Below the pieces are notes generated by a model. The model was not told the DNA's origin. It did no database searches and worked only from the letters and a program-made list of their open reading frames with translations. A stretch of 64,000 bases of DNA, taken from positions 4,207,992 through 4,271,991 of the forward strand of contig NC_060964.1 in NCBI RefSeq assembly GCF_910589235.1, written 5' to 3'. This document shows positions 1 to 12,589 of the stretch, in pieces. Position numbers and translations under genes: made by a program. The stretch is from Vespa crabro (lineage: Eukaryota > Arthropoda > Insecta > Hymenoptera > Vespidae). Numbering within the stretch: position 1 is the stretch's first letter; every line of letters starts with the position of its first letter.

Positions 1-46
1 TAACGTTTATGCGATATTTCTAAAATGATACTTTTCATTGTTGTAG

Positions 47-679
47 AAAACTTGTTAAAGTTATTATGGTACCATCGTATAGAGATGTTCATCATAGTCC
101 TGTTTTTCCAACCCCCGAATTTCTCATTAATAAGGACAAAATACCGTTAAATGGTGAAAATCTTTATATGATGCCAGATCCTTGCATGTTGGATATAGAA
201 GGTTTGATAATCGGTATAACATCGGTCGATAGTATTAAACATATAGCAAAAGAAGAAATTTCGTAAGTATTTTTAGACTTTTTTTTTTATATACGATATA
301 AAAATACGTGAATATCGTATTATTTTTAATGTATCTTTTTGTTTTGTTTCGTTTTTTTTTTTCTTTTTTTAGAAACCTGCCAACAACGGATAGACTTATT
401 CGCATAGCCGATCACATATTGTCTCAATGTTGCTTTTATCCGTCCTATCCTCCTGCTATAAACCTCGATACGAAATTGTGGAAAAAATACGCTTTCTTCG
501 ATCTACAACCGCATATATTGATTTTGCCATCGGATATGCGTTATTTTTGTGGCGTAATCAATGATTGTCTCGTTATAAACCCTGAACGATCGATCAAGTA
601 TACGTACGCAAGGTTGTGTATTAGACCAAACGAACAATGGAATCCTCATAATGTATCTTGTGAGATAGGAAAAATTTGA
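47..679 (+). CDS. POLA2: DNA polymerase alpha subunit B, C-terminal part (two exons, 47-262 and 373-679)
   Basis: This is the 3' end of the gene for the B (regulatory) subunit of the DNA polymerase alpha-primase complex, which starts replication in the nucleus. The window begins inside an intron. An acceptor (ttgtag) opens the exon at 47, a donor (gtaagt) follows 262, an acceptor (ttttttag) precedes 373, and the stop is TGA at 677-679. The spliced frame gives 173 residues. The visible stretches VPSYRDVHH, MPDPCMLDIEGLIIGITSVD and the terminal ILILPSDMRYF...CLVINPERS match the conserved end of the B-subunit calcineurin-like/OB region as I know it from animal POLA2 (for example VPSLRDVHHEPVYPQP). 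The catalytic residues of the calcineurin-like fold are lost in this subunit family, so the part seen is structural. The 5' exons lie outside the window. Identity is very likely. Confidence 0.93.
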
Positions 680-1540
680 GAACATTATTCGTAGTATCTG
701 TTTGATTATCATATCACGTTATGTGTTTATTTAAGGAAATAATTTACATTTTTTTCTTTTTTTCTTTTTTTTTTTGTACAGTTATTTTTTTCCAATTAAA
801 AAAAGAAAAGATCACTTTCACTTTTTAAACAAATATCATTCAAATACTTTTATATATTACCTATGATTCAAGCATCACCTTCAAAAGTTGTACTTCTTTT
901 ATAATATGCAAAATAAGTATCTTCAATTTACATAGAAGTAACTTCTTATCAATTGGTAATGTATCTTATGAATAAAAATCCATTATGAAACTTAAATAAG
1001 AACTGTGTTACGAGCAGGTTTAATTTCATTATTACGATTTTTAAATAGATAAGTATATAAGACTTATAAAAATCTATACACTTTTTATTGCGTTCCTTAC
1101 GATATGTATACTTTACAAATATTTAAGTCAATTGAAACAGATGTGTGCTATATATGTTTTGAGAATTGAACCTTTGGACAAAATTATTTCGCTTACATGA
1201 TCTGTTTTTGATGTTGTTAAAATATTTGTTCATATAGTTTTTCTATTTGAAAATTATTAATTTTATCGAAAATAAACATTGTTGCATTTATTCGTCCTAT
1301 TTAATTTGTACATTTTGAATAGAGTAAAAAGAAAAAATAGACGTTTGATCGCTAATATAGATGTAGAAAGTGATTTTTTTTTTTTTTTTGAATTTTATTT
1401 AAAACTATATTTTGATCCTATTTAAACTCCCATAAATTTTATAAACTTTTCAATATACAAAGTCGATAATATAATTAACTTAAAAGACTTTTCTGTTTTT
1501 TTCAAAAGATCGAGCAACTATCTTCGGATTGGTGATTCAA
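680..1540. other. Short AT-rich interval after POLA2
   Basis: This stretch holds the likely POLA2 3' UTR and then plain AT-rich sequence with a T-run at 1374-1390. I see no coding frame with splice signals and no repeat family in it. Confidence 0.5.
971..976 (+). terminator. Candidate poly(A) signal for POLA2
   Basis: AATAAA occurs about 290 nt after the POLA2 stop, in AT-rich sequence. It is the first canonical hexamer after the stop that I noticed. The motif is common in DNA this AT-rich, so use is inferred only from position. Confidence 0.35.
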
Positions 1541-1594
1541 ACATTTACCGACAGAGGTTAGCACCAGCTATATTCCGAGTTGCCAAGTTTACAA

Positions 1595-1630
1595 TGACGT
1601 CGCGCACACGTGACGGCGCCACATGCGCAA
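1595..1630. promoter_or_regulatory. Candidate upstream promoter elements (CRE-like, E-box, NRF1-like)
   Basis: Within 36 nt lie TGACGTCG (1595-1602, CRE-like), the palindromic E-box CACGTG (1607-1612) and ATGCGCAA (1623-1630, like an NRF1 half-site). The surrounding 1540-1760 is clearly less AT-rich than its flanks. It sits about 900 nt after the POLA2 stop and about 100 nt before an ATG followed by a good splice donor, which is where a promoter for the ERR candidate exon would be expected. The motifs are seen directly; promoter function is inferred. Confidence 0.45.
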
Positions 1631-1725
1631 CGAATAGAAGTCATCGGGGTTTTCTGCTTCTACTGAGCCGTGGAATCGGCCATTACTCTAATATTTCTCC
1701 CGCGAACAAATACCTTCAATCAACG

Positions 1726-1757
1726 ATGAAGAAACAAAAGAGTCTGCAAAAATTAGG
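1726..1757 (+). CDS. Candidate alternative first coding exon of ERR (N-terminal extension)
   Basis: An ATG at 1726 opens 10 codons reading MKKQKSLQKL plus two bases, followed by a consensus donor GTGAGT at 1758. The next plausible acceptor with known coding sequence is TTCTTCAG ending at 9265. Joining the two keeps frame and reads GVKRSEND directly into the ERR start MEAWMYDV, adding 18 residues and giving a 479-residue protein instead of 461. Frame agreement alone has a one-in-three chance, so this could instead be an untranslated leader exon or belong to nothing. The region just upstream has a promoter-like motif cluster, which supports a transcription start here. Confidence 0.42.
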
Positions 1758-2741
1758 GTGAGTGCTCGTGCTTATTTTAACGTACGTTCGCCCTTTAATC
1801 TCGTCATCGACGAGAGACACCAAACAAAGAGAAAGTCCATTGGAATTAGCGACCTGCCAAATTTCATGGACGCCATCTTTCTTACGAATTCGTATACATT
1901 CCAGTGTATACATTAACAATTTTCACCGCATTGTTATTTCACGGCTCGAATATCACGACTCCAACTTTAATTTCTCATTTCGAAGCGAACGACTGTATTT
2001 ATTTTGGATAATACATCATTTTTTTCATTATTAAGCGATCAATGCTCGCGGCCTTGAAATTTGCCGCACTGCTTTCACAATCCATGTCACGCGTTATTCT
2101 TTACTTTTCCTTTCTTTTTTTCCGTAGTTTTTTTTTTTTATTTTGTTTCTTCTTGTTTTCCTTTTTTCTTTCTTTCTTTCTTTCCTTTGTTTTTTCTTTT
2201 TTGTAGTCGAGCAAAAAAGTGTGCGTTGTAAGACGAAAAACATATAGTCGAATGAATTCTACTGGCGTTCGATTTTCTATCTCTAGATTATAACGCTCAT
2301 TTAATGCTTGAGAAGATAGGAGCAAAAAAAAAAAAAGAAAAAATTACGTCTCGAATCTTTTCCTGTTTCGTGGAATGATTAAAGATGTTGTGTTTTTTGC
2401 ACGACGGAATTGCATGAGATGATCTTGGCAAAAGTGAAAGTACTGTGCGAGCTCGTGACCGAGATTTGGGTATCTTAAATTCGTTCATTTAAGATCCGTT
2501 TAATGGGATACTTCATAAAAACGTGTACGAAAATGAACTATACAATGTTTCGATCTCTTAAAGGAATACTACGGGATAAATTTGCGTTCGTTTTGTAACA
2601 TAATACGTAACTGACAACGTAATCCGTGACATTAATCTTCCAGTTAACGCATGGCTACTTCTCGAAGAGCACGTGACTCTCCGTGAATCGTTTGACAGTC
2701 CTCAACTGCACTCGCTGCAATCTGTATATACATATACATAT

Positions 2742-2785
<44 letters not shown>

Positions 2786-5700
2786 CGGTATGATTATTTG
2801 CTTTTTAACATTTCTTATTTTCCTCATTTCGATAAATTGTGAAAGTATCAACGGATGAGGGTATAAATTCCGATATTATCGACGTTAATTTTCAAACTCC
2901 ATTTTAAAATCAATAGAATTAAAATAAAAATGTTATACAGTCACAGATTGTATTTCATCGAAGGTAATACGAATCCGCGATTAGGTAAATAAATATAATA
3001 ATTAATTATAGTAGGTATCTCTTCTCTTAAATCTTAATTTCTTATGGATACGTTCTCTCATTCACAAAAAGTTTATTCCCCTTATTTATCTTTACTTCAA
3101 CATATCTTCCATTATCATTCTCACAATAATATATGTATATTTATTCATTATATATAATTGATTTCTTTTCAGACAATTGCATTTATATCGCTTAACATAT
3201 TTATATTATGTTTAATGAATATTTTTTTACGTCGTAAAAAAATTTTTTTGTATAAAACATTGAAAATAATAATTTTCAATGAATTGAATAATATTTCGAA
3301 TTTCTATAATTTGAGGATCGTCGTATGAGTCAGATAAATATATACATATATACAAAGTGAATGAATAAATCACTTGAGGATCATTTATCTATTGATTTAT
3401 TATAGAGAAAATGTTTCTCCGTTATTTTATTTCTAAAATTCGTTACAAAAAAAAAGGAAAAAAAGAAAAAAGAAAAAATAAAAAAGAAAAGAAAACCCCG
3501 AGAGAGGAAAAAAAAGAATATGAGAAAAAGGTTAATTCGTTTGGTGATATTGAATTACCTTGTATAAAATATTAATGGATATTTTCCGAACGTCTAATGC
3601 ATTATATACGTTTATGTTTGTCGATAATGATAGTTATTCGAACGAAATTACGTTTGCTTCCTTTGTCAAAATTAAAGAGAATATGTTTGGGGGAGGAGGA
3701 TAAAATGGGAAAAAAATAATAGAGACAAGAGGTAGCTTTCAGCTATCCCGTTCTCCAAGGTATCATAGATGCGACTTCGTGTATGTAAGTATAATACATA
3801 CATACATATGTACATACATACGTACATATATACATACGTAGATACATACATACGTGCGTAACACACCACCGGTAGCATGAGAAAGCGAGAGTGCCATATC
3901 GATCCAATTCGTTCCTACGTCTACCTACCTCAACCCTGACTTGGCCTCTCCGGTAAGATTATATTATCACTATTTGTGCCTTCTCGTTATTATCATTATT
4001 TATTCTAATGATATTTTGTTTAGTCATTCTTTTTATATTCTATTACTATGTTATTTTTTTTTCTTTTTTTTTTTCTTTTTTTTTTCTTACATATATACTT
4101 TATGATCGAATCTAAAAACGTTGCAAAAAAAAATATACATTCGGAGATTAATATATAGATATGTAAATATCTTATCTTATAATAATTGAATTCATAGGGA
4201 AGTATCTTAAATCGAAAGGTTGATAATGTCGCTTCGGTGTCAAGGTCGGATTCGTATTAGAACGAAAAGAGATATTTATACGTTTGGTACGCTTTTATAG
4301 TACTGCTTTGAATATTGAGCTTGACATAATGATTCGTGCCATTGGCAAATGTGATTTCCAAATGATTTTCGAAAGAATAATATCATGTTTTTTTTTTGTA
4401 TTTTTTTTTTCTTTTTGTATTTTTTTTTTCGTTACGATGATGATTTCATCGTCGAAAAAAGATCATGGGCGATACGATTTGTTTAGGAATGCTGTTTTTT
4501 GTTTTTTTTTTGTTTTTTTTTCTTTCTTTCTTTCTTTATTCTTCTCGAAAGAACACATCGTGTAATACGTAATTTGGCGTTGTGTCCTCGTCTCGTCTCT
4601 CCATTTCAAGGCCTCTTTTCGTTGACGTTTCTTTCTAGTTAAAAATTCCCGTCTCTTTCTCATCTTTTCGTTTTGTCCTTTTTTTTTTTTCAAATCTCTT
4701 GATGCACAATCAACATAGCGACATCTTCAATGATTCTTCAATTCTTCTCTCATCGCAATGTTATTAATATTATATATATATATATGGGTTTGGGAAAAAG
4801 TTATATATAATACGTACATATATACATTAAGTGGACAATCGGATTTAAGTTCGAACACAATGATAATCGATTAACATAAGTTACAATATTATAATTGTAT
4901 TCAAAAGATATTCATTCCTATCTGATCTTTTCAACTAATTATATTATTATCGTAACGTATCTGCTAGTCAGAATTCACAATTTTTTCCAACGTGATAAAT
5001 ATTTTGCAATCAAATGATGATGTATGTATGTGTGAGTGTGTGTATATCTGTCTATCTGTCTGTCTGTCTGTCTGTCTGCGTGTGTTTGCGAGTCTCACGA
5101 TATCTCTCTTTAGACATTCGTCATGATTTTTTGCAAGAAAATTTCAAGTCATGTCTCTTTCCATTGATTATAATATCTGATCTCCCGTGTGATCCAATAT
5201 TTTGTTGTTTTTAATTGAATTTTCTCAAACTTCATAATAGCGTGAATTAACATCGATTTGATACAAAAGAAAAGGAATATCTACCTATCTTGATAACAAC
5301 TGACATTGATCGTCGACGAAATTTTAAATATAATTATCATAGAATACCATTATAAATACTTTTTCCACCCGAATATTATTTATTGTTTATAACATTGTAA
5401 AGTAAAGACAAATGCAATCGTTAACTTCCCTCTGAACGTTGTTAAAGGAACATTTCTGAAGTCAATTCGTCGCGTTAGATCGTTTACCATGTAAAAACAA
5501 TTATGCTTTTTTTTTGTTCTTAATATCTCGCTACGTACATACAATGATAGTCCGTATAAATGGTCTTCTTCGTTTGTTGTACAATTGACTTGTCAGTAAA
5601 CTTGCACAAAAGTTAGTCTTATTTTTGTTGCGATTAAACTTGTGAAATATATCTTCTCTTTATTACTTCATTTTATATTGTCTACTTTATATACGGTGAT

Positions 5701-5998
5701 AAAGTTTATTATCGTTGAATACGTAAAACGATAGATAAGAACATTTGACGACAACTTTGTTTAGCATTAAAATCGGAAAATTGTTTAGTTCTTGCGCAAA
5801 ATTGATCGGAAGAAGCATATATATACGCTTCTTTATGTGTATATATACACGTATATATGTAGGTAGATGGATAGATACTTCGTAGACGTTGAATACAACT
5901 TTGATCGATCGTAGTGCAATATATTCGTTTGATTTAGGATTAATGGTGACTGTTGAATGTTATATAACGATAGATCTATGGTATGAGAAATAGCATCC

Positions 5999-6000
<2 letters not shown>

Positions 6001-6050
<50 letters not shown>
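6001..6050. repeat. (TA)n microsatellite
   Basis: Nearly pure alternating T and A for about 50 nt. Confidence 0.9.
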
Positions 6051-6053
<3 letters not shown>

Positions 6054-6620
6054 GAAGCTACTTTATAGTTGGCCGTTTTTATTATAATTTATATTATTCC
6101 ATGTTCTTCGACAAAATGTTCTAATAAAAAGATTCATCTTCTTAAGAAGATTGTAATTCGATTAATTGACTCGTTTTAAATCTGAATCAAGAAGATAGAC
6201 GCCGCAATAAATAAGCTTGATTAAAAAGAGACATTAAAGAGATTTGTGAACTTAAACAAACGCGAGCGCGCGCGCGCACGAGTCCGTGTTACGTTCGTTG
6301 TTGACTTTGTAGATTTTTCTATTTTATTAATTTGTTCTTTTTTTTTTCTCTTTTTATTCTTTCTTTCTGTTTTATTTATTTTTTTCTTTCCATATTACTA
6401 TTCTAAGTTAATTTCTCAATGCGAAAGAATATAGATCAGTTTTGACTTCGAGAAAATTTCCTTAATAATTTTGATAACAGTTTCGTGGATCGAGTAAAAT
6501 GGGACACCCGGTATATGATCGTGGAGATCCCGATAGAGAGGAAATAGCGAAGAAAAGTTAGCGAGTCCTACGCCGGTGGGCTGTTTTGGGCGGACGACGG
6601 CTGTGCACAAAAACGGCGGC

Positions 6621-6637
6621 AGTCAAGTTCAAGGCCA
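6621..6637 (+). promoter_or_regulatory. Tandem nuclear-receptor half-site motif, copy 1
   Basis: AGTCAAGTTCAAGGCCA contains TCAAGTTCA (6623-6631) and TCAAGGCCA (6629-6637), two extended half-sites overlapping by three bases. The second fits the published FTZ-F1 consensus YCAAGGYCR and is one base from the ERR element TCAAGGTCA. This copy lies directly in front of a GCC triplet tract. Confidence 0.55.
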
Positions 6638-6654
6638 CCGCCCCCTCCAGCAGG

Positions 6655-6765
6655 TCCATGGCCGCCGCCACCGCCGCTATTGCCGCTGCCGCCGCCGCCG
6701 CCGCCGCCACCGCCGCCGCCGCTACCACCGTCACCGCCACCGCCACCTCCATCACCGGCTACCCC
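6655..6765. repeat. GCC/GCCACC triplet-rich tract
   Basis: About 110 nt built of CCGCCGCCA-type triplets, the most GC-rich low-complexity block in the window. It generates several alanine-, glycine- and proline-rich open frames on both strands; I treat these as artefacts because none has supporting splice context or non-repetitive coding sequence. Confidence 0.85.
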
Positions 6766-8663
6766 CACCAATGACCATCGCGATATACCCACGATCTATG
6801 TATGTAGGTATATATGTGTATATATGTATGTACTTATATACGCACGACGACGCGCCAGGAGCGTATCAATCCGGGCTGGGAAAATGAAGGGTAGCGAAGA
6901 AGGTAGAAGAACCTCGATCGATTTACCCTCAGCTCGAAGAGTCGTCCGTTATTGCGACGTACGATACCGATTTTCATTATATTGCATATTTCCAACATAT
7001 TATTATTTTGATATCTAAACTCTTATCAAAGTGTTATCTGTTCATCTTGTCTTTCAAAACTTATGACATTTTCATAGACATTTTTATGATATTTTTTTTA
7101 GGAAAGAAAAGGGTAATGGGGGAGGCGAGATATTTAATTAGATAGATTGGTTCTTTAGGCTTGTCTACATCGAAACTTACTTTTTTTTTTTTTTTGTTAA
7201 TAATTTGTACGAGTTATAGTTTGTTCCTTTTCAAAGATCATTACTTGACGTATCGTGACGTTGATATTTAATGTATAAATTAATATCGATTTTGATCTAT
7301 ACGCATTTATCTATCGGCTAGTTCGCATACTTATGTATATATGTATATACACATATAGGCAATGCAGTTCGATAGAAATGGGGAAAAGGAGAAAATATGA
7401 CGACGAAGATATTTGAGTGGTTGAGCTGATATCGCAAATCGTTTCGAGTGCGAACAGATAAATGAGATAAGTTCTATCATATGTTGGCCCAAGGTGAACA
7501 GTGTTAATGACCGATTTGCCGTGGCCATGAAAAAGCCGAAAATGAGAGATATTACAACGCGATATTTGTAATTATCGAATAACATATGCGTATATTGCAG
7601 CTATCAAATGAACGATTTGATCGAATATACGCTGAGAGGCGATAACGCGATTTTGTGTTTCCGTCGACTAATGCAATGCAATTATATATGGTAAACATGT
7701 GTCATTCTTTCATAAGATTTTTATACGGGTATTTAATAACAAGTATTTCTCATTTGATGATTTTTACGATTAATCGGATCGTCGAGCCTGTCGAAGAGTC
7801 GTAAATAACGTAATCGGTATACGGCAACGTATACGTATAATACATGATTTCTTAAATACGATACATATGCTTGTTGCGCGAGATGAAACTATTCGAGAGT
7901 TTTGAATGATGTATTCAAATCGTTTTATGATTTCATTTATTATGCTTTCGATCTAATGTTAAAAATCAAAGATCGTTGATAAGACGAAATCATCACGTCG
8001 CGCGTGACCATCCCGTATGTTTGTTCAATTGCGTACAGCAGCCAAAGAAAATCAGCGAGTACTCGTTGAAAAATCTTATGTCGACTGTAATGATATAATG
8101 TTCGTTTAATGGAGTTTTATTATCTCGAATGGATCAAAAAACTGAAGAAGATAGATTTGAAATAATTCGTTTTCATCGAAAATTGTTAGGTTAGCGCGAG
8201 ACGCAACGTAAATTTCATGTCACGTTGGGTGAGCGATCGAGTGATCGATTTACCACGTTATCGGCATTCACTTTTCGTTATCGAAGATTATTTTGCGCAT
8301 TTCGACAACTGTTTCTGCGATTTACGAAGCGACGTGTTTTTCATTATAATAGAAATAAATCTTAGAATATAAATAAGTATAGTAGACGTGTGATTAAGGA
8401 ATTTGATCGTACGATAGGTAAGAAATCGTTTTGAAATTTGGACTTATAAATTCAAAGGTTGAAAATTAGACGATAAACAAATCCATTATATTCGCATTGT
8501 GATCCGTAATTATTGATTTTCATCAATCAAACAGATCGTGTATAAAATAATGGTATCGTGTTAAAAAGCTAAGGGGTGTGTTTCGTTGTATTTGTATTTA
8601 TTTCGAATTCATTACAGATCGTTTGCTTTATCTAACGATAAAATTGAACATATTAATCAAAAC

Positions 8664-8668
<5 letters not shown>

Positions 8669-8713
<45 letters not shown>

Positions 8714-8720
8714 TCTTTCG
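8669..8720. repeat. (CT)n microsatellite
   Basis: Long CT dinucleotide array followed by CCCTCTCTTTC. A GAAAG-type purine tract follows at 8826-8880. Confidence 0.9.
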
Positions 8721-8880
8721 TTCTTTAGAAGAAATTTTGTGATCATTAAGATTTAGCGAAGATCGATCGAAAGAATCAAGCCGGGTATCATAGTAATATA
8801 GAAAAAAGGAAAGGAAGAAAGGGAAAAAGAAAGAAAGAAAGAAAGAAAGAAAGAGAAAAAGAAAAAGAAATAAAGAAAGA

Positions 8881-9080
8881 ATTTCGGTCGTCGCGCGTCG
8901 TGCGCGGATCTAGGGTTCGCATGTGGGATGGGGTGGGGTGGGGGTGTTACCGCATCCTCCGGCGCGTGTTTGCGTTCAGTCGCGCGCGAGCCGCGGTTCC
9001 GCCGAGTCTCAGGTTTTACTGCCGTTGCGTTTACGACGCGTTGTCGAGCGTAGCCACGCGGGGATGATTCGCGGTGCGTT
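8881..9080 (+). promoter_or_regulatory. CpG-rich island, candidate proximal ERR promoter
   Basis: About 200 nt rich in CG dinucleotides (tcgcgcgtcgtgcgcgg, cagtcgcgcgcgagccgcgg) stands out from the AT-rich flanks. It contains GTTCAGTCG near 8971-8979, which resembles the arthropod initiator TCAGT, and ends about 200 nt before the MEAWMYDV start codon. A transcript starting here could read straight into the exon ending at 9311 without the upstream exon. The composition is seen directly; promoter activity is inferred. Confidence 0.45.
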
Positions 9081-9287
9081 CTATTCTTTTTTCTCCTTTA
9101 CCATCACCATCGTCACCTTCTTTTCCATTACCTCTATAATTTTCTCCATTTTATTACCGTTGCCCTTTCGCGTACTTCCAACGCTAATAACGTCTTCCTT
9201 GCCCTCGTGATATATCCCGCCGCCATTTTCTTATTTTGCTTACTCTTATTCTGCTTATTCTTCAGTGTGAAAAGGAGCGAGAACGAT

Positions 9288-9311
9288 ATGGAGGCCTGGA
9301 TGTACGACGTG
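9288..9311 (+). CDS. ERR: ERR first confident coding exon (MEAWMYDV)
   Basis: Eight codons from ATG to the donor GTACGT at 9312, phase 0. The reading frame is open upstream through VKRSEND to an acceptor-like TTCTTCAG ending at 9265, so these codons may be internal in a longer isoform. The next exon is 12.1 kb away. Assignment rests on frame continuity and the good donor, since the peptide is short. Confidence 0.7.
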
Positions 9312-9398
9312 GTACGTGCTTTTTCTTCTTTCTTCGTTTCTTTTCATTTCTTTTCTTTTCTCTTTGTTTACTTCCTCCACCTCATGTACACCTTCTCC

Positions 9399-9471
<73 letters not shown>

Positions 9472-10128
9472 TCTACTTGTCTTTCTCTTTCTCTCTATCG
9501 CACGAACTCGTGGCTTTGTTTACGTGGTACACGCGCGCTCGACTCCGATCGAAGGTGTTCAAATGAAGAAGATGAGAGGAAGAGAGAGAGAGAGAGAAAG
9601 AGAGAGAGAGTGATAAGGACCTCTCTAATTGTCGATTAATTAATGATAACTTTTTGTCTAAAGATTTCATAGTTTATACTTTTTATATTTATTTCCTATA
9701 TCGTACTTATGCGTGTATTTCGTCAGAGATGTTTTTGATCGATTGTGGACCGAGCCGGAGAAATAACTTTTTTCTTTCGTAGAATGATAGCAAAGTTCAT
9801 AAGTCTTTCGAAACAGTTACCACTACTTCGCATTCGGTCTTTGTCTTTCAAAAGATCTACGTGTATAGCATAGAGACTTGTACTTTGCGTGTTCTCTCTC
9901 TCTCTCTCTCTTTTTCTCTTGATGTCGTTCTCTACTTTACACGGAAAGTTAGTTTGAGTGGGAGATAGTGGGAGGGAGGAGGTACTAAAGATTAGAAGGA
10001 GAGGTGAGATTAATCGGTGTTAAGAGATCGTCTACGATTTCGTCACTATACATTTTCACTCTCCGCATTCGCATGCGCTCGCGGATGAGAAGTTAAACGT
10101 TGTTTTCCGTTCTCTCTCTCGTTCTCTC

Positions 10129-10169
<41 letters not shown>

Positions 10170-11247
10170 TCTCTTCACTCCTCGTACTAAAATAAAATAA
10201 TATGCAGAAAAGTCCATTGAACTTCCTTTAATTCCTTATATTATTTAATCGCCGATCTGTGTTTCATTTTATTGCACATAATTCTATAATTTTAACTTAT
10301 AATTTGTTTTATTGGAAACATACACGTAACGTGTACGGAAATTCCAATGTTTTTCATGAAAGTTTATTCGACGTCTCTCCTTTATACAAATTATTAATTT
10401 GAAAAGAACAAAGGAATGAGGTATCTTTTCTTTTCTCCACCCTCCCACGCTCCTTTAAGTAAAACGAATTTTACGGTTCATAGAATAATTTCTTTGTGCT
10501 CGGCTCGTGCTGTCTTCGAGAGAACGGCAGTTGCAAAAAAAAGAAAAAAGAAAAAAAGAAAAAGAAAAAGAAACATAAAGAAAAAAAAAAAAAAAGAAAA
10601 GGATAAGAAATTTGTCAAGTCGTTTACGTTCTTCTGAACGGAGGACACGCACGTGGATGGAAATACGAAGAGACGAGAGCGATTCGCATTCATTGTATTT
10701 GAAATAAGAGAGTTGATGACACTTGTGTTTCAGTTTTTCTCATACAAAAAAGTAGGAAAAGAGCTTACCCACGTGCAAAGAAATTGTTTGCTTCGGTTGA
10801 CATCATCCGAAAAGAATCGAACGTTCTAACGAGTTTTGTTGTTATATCTCTCCTCTTCTTTTCGTATTCGCGTTTCTCTTTGTTTTTAAGAGTGCTCCGA
10901 GCCGATGTGTTCTAACGTATAAAAAAATCGATCTTTGTGTCGCGCGAGCTCATCGAAATGTAGAAACGTTGGAAAAAAAAAAATATCCGCACTTCTATAT
11001 TTCCCTCTTCTACGCGATTTTTATATACTTCTACTTGAGTTCTCATCGATCCTTCGTTCTTTTTTCTTTTTTTCTCTTTCTTCTTTTTTTTTTTTTTATT
11101 CGTTGCTTTCTTTCGTTCGTTCCTTAACCCTTCCAAGACGACGCTGCCCTTGGAGCGAGGATAGAAAGGATATCTAAATATAAAATTCGAAGGTATGCTC
11201 GAAATAGCAATGCGAGAATGGAAACGTGGGATTCGGCGGAAAAACTT

Positions 11248-11290
<43 letters not shown>

Positions 11291-11909
11291 ATCTCTCTCT
11301 CTCTCTTTTTCTTCGTCGCGATAAAGAAATCAAAAATTTAATGCAGAAGTTCGTCGATATTTGTTTCCAGCAACTGATCTAGCGAGTCTTTTTTACGTTG
11401 TCGTTTTCGTCATTTTTACTATTTGTCATGGAGAGCAATAACACAGATTTTAAAAAGATCTATTTTAAAAATAGATAATGTCCTACCTTGAAATTGCTCA
11501 TAAACGATTATCTCGTATTAAGTTTAGCGCGCGTTTCGTATCTTATCCTAAGCTCTATGGTTCATATACATGGTGCGTAACGGATCCGTGAATATGAGTT
11601 TTGTTATACGTAAATGTTACGTGTAAGATACCAACGAGAGATCACGATCTTGCTCAATTCCACGCGTGCGTCGAAGCAGAAGAGAAAGAACCGGAGGGCA
11701 ATGCTTTAGCGAGCTTCTTCGATTTCCTCCTACTCCGAAGAACCTTTTTTTGTACGTCCTCGAACGATCTTTAACTTCTTTGACGTGCCGCATAAGCGTC
11801 GTCTCGACGAAATTAATATTTATTCTATTTCTTTGTATTTCGCGTCCTTTTTTCTTTTCTTTTTTTTTTTTTTTATTTATTTTCCTTTTTTCATTCCTTT
11901 TCCTTTTTT

Positions 11910-11947
<38 letters not shown>

Positions 11948-12552
11948 TCCTCTCCCACCTTTTACTTTCATTTCTCTTATACTTCGATACTTCACGTGTC
12001 TGTCTTCGCGAATAACGTTTTTCAATTTCGACACCGATAAACATTTTAACAGACATTTACGAGACCATTTCGTCGACATTATAAATTTATACGCTCTGTC
12101 GTTGAAAAGTATAAGATAAAAATTGTTCAGATATAATGACATTAAACGATGGACCAATTAAAGAAAAATTTCAAAAATGGTAAAAGCAATTCGAGAAATT
12201 TCAGAATAAGATTATTTTAATAGATTTCTCCTATCGACGATCATTCATCAATGATAGACCGTTTTCTTATCATAAACTTGGGCGTGCTTGCGCACGCGTG
12301 TACAAGAGAGAGAGAGGGGGTGGGGTAGGAGAAGAGGAAAGAGAGAGAGGAGAGGGAAATTGTAAAGAGCGGTGAGACCAGCCTTCACTCTGCTAATCGT
12401 CTGCTGCCTTTTGGTGCTTGCCTGGTGGGGAGTCAAGTTTAAGGCCACGAGACGTCGGTGACGTCATCACATCGAAAGAGAGTGAGAGAGAGTGAGAGTG
12501 AGAGAGAAAGAGAGAGGAGTAAGCGAGAGGGAGAGAGAGAGAGAGTGTCTGT

Positions 12553-12589
<37 letters not shown>

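Larger units (their letters stand above)
1758..9265 (+). other. Candidate first intron of ERR (7.5 kb), no other gene seen
   Basis: If the exon at 1726-1757 is used, this is an intron. It contains T-rich runs, (TA)n at 6001-6050, CTGT repeats near 5048-5080, a GCC/GCCACC triplet tract at 6655-6765 with one nuclear-receptor half-site motif, (CT)n at 8669-8720 and GAAAG repeats at 8826-8880. Open frames here are short or are repeat translations. YCAAGGYCR-type sites also occur at 2049-2057 (minus) and 4240-4248 (plus). Confidence 0.5.

Noticed and set aside
308..372. Upstream ATG of the open frame covering the POLA2 last exon
   Set aside because: This part is the intron and its polypyrimidine tract; the protein is entered by splicing at 373.
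6558..7018. Overlapping Ala-, Gly-, Pro- and Arg-rich frames on both strands
   Set aside because: All come from the GCC triplet tract; no non-repetitive protein sequence or donor/acceptor pair supports them.
8923..9639. Several 95-125-codon plus-strand frames around the MEAWMYDV exon
   Set aside because: They read CpG-island and CT-repeat sequence through the intron; only the 8 codons before the donor at 9312 fit the ERR gene.
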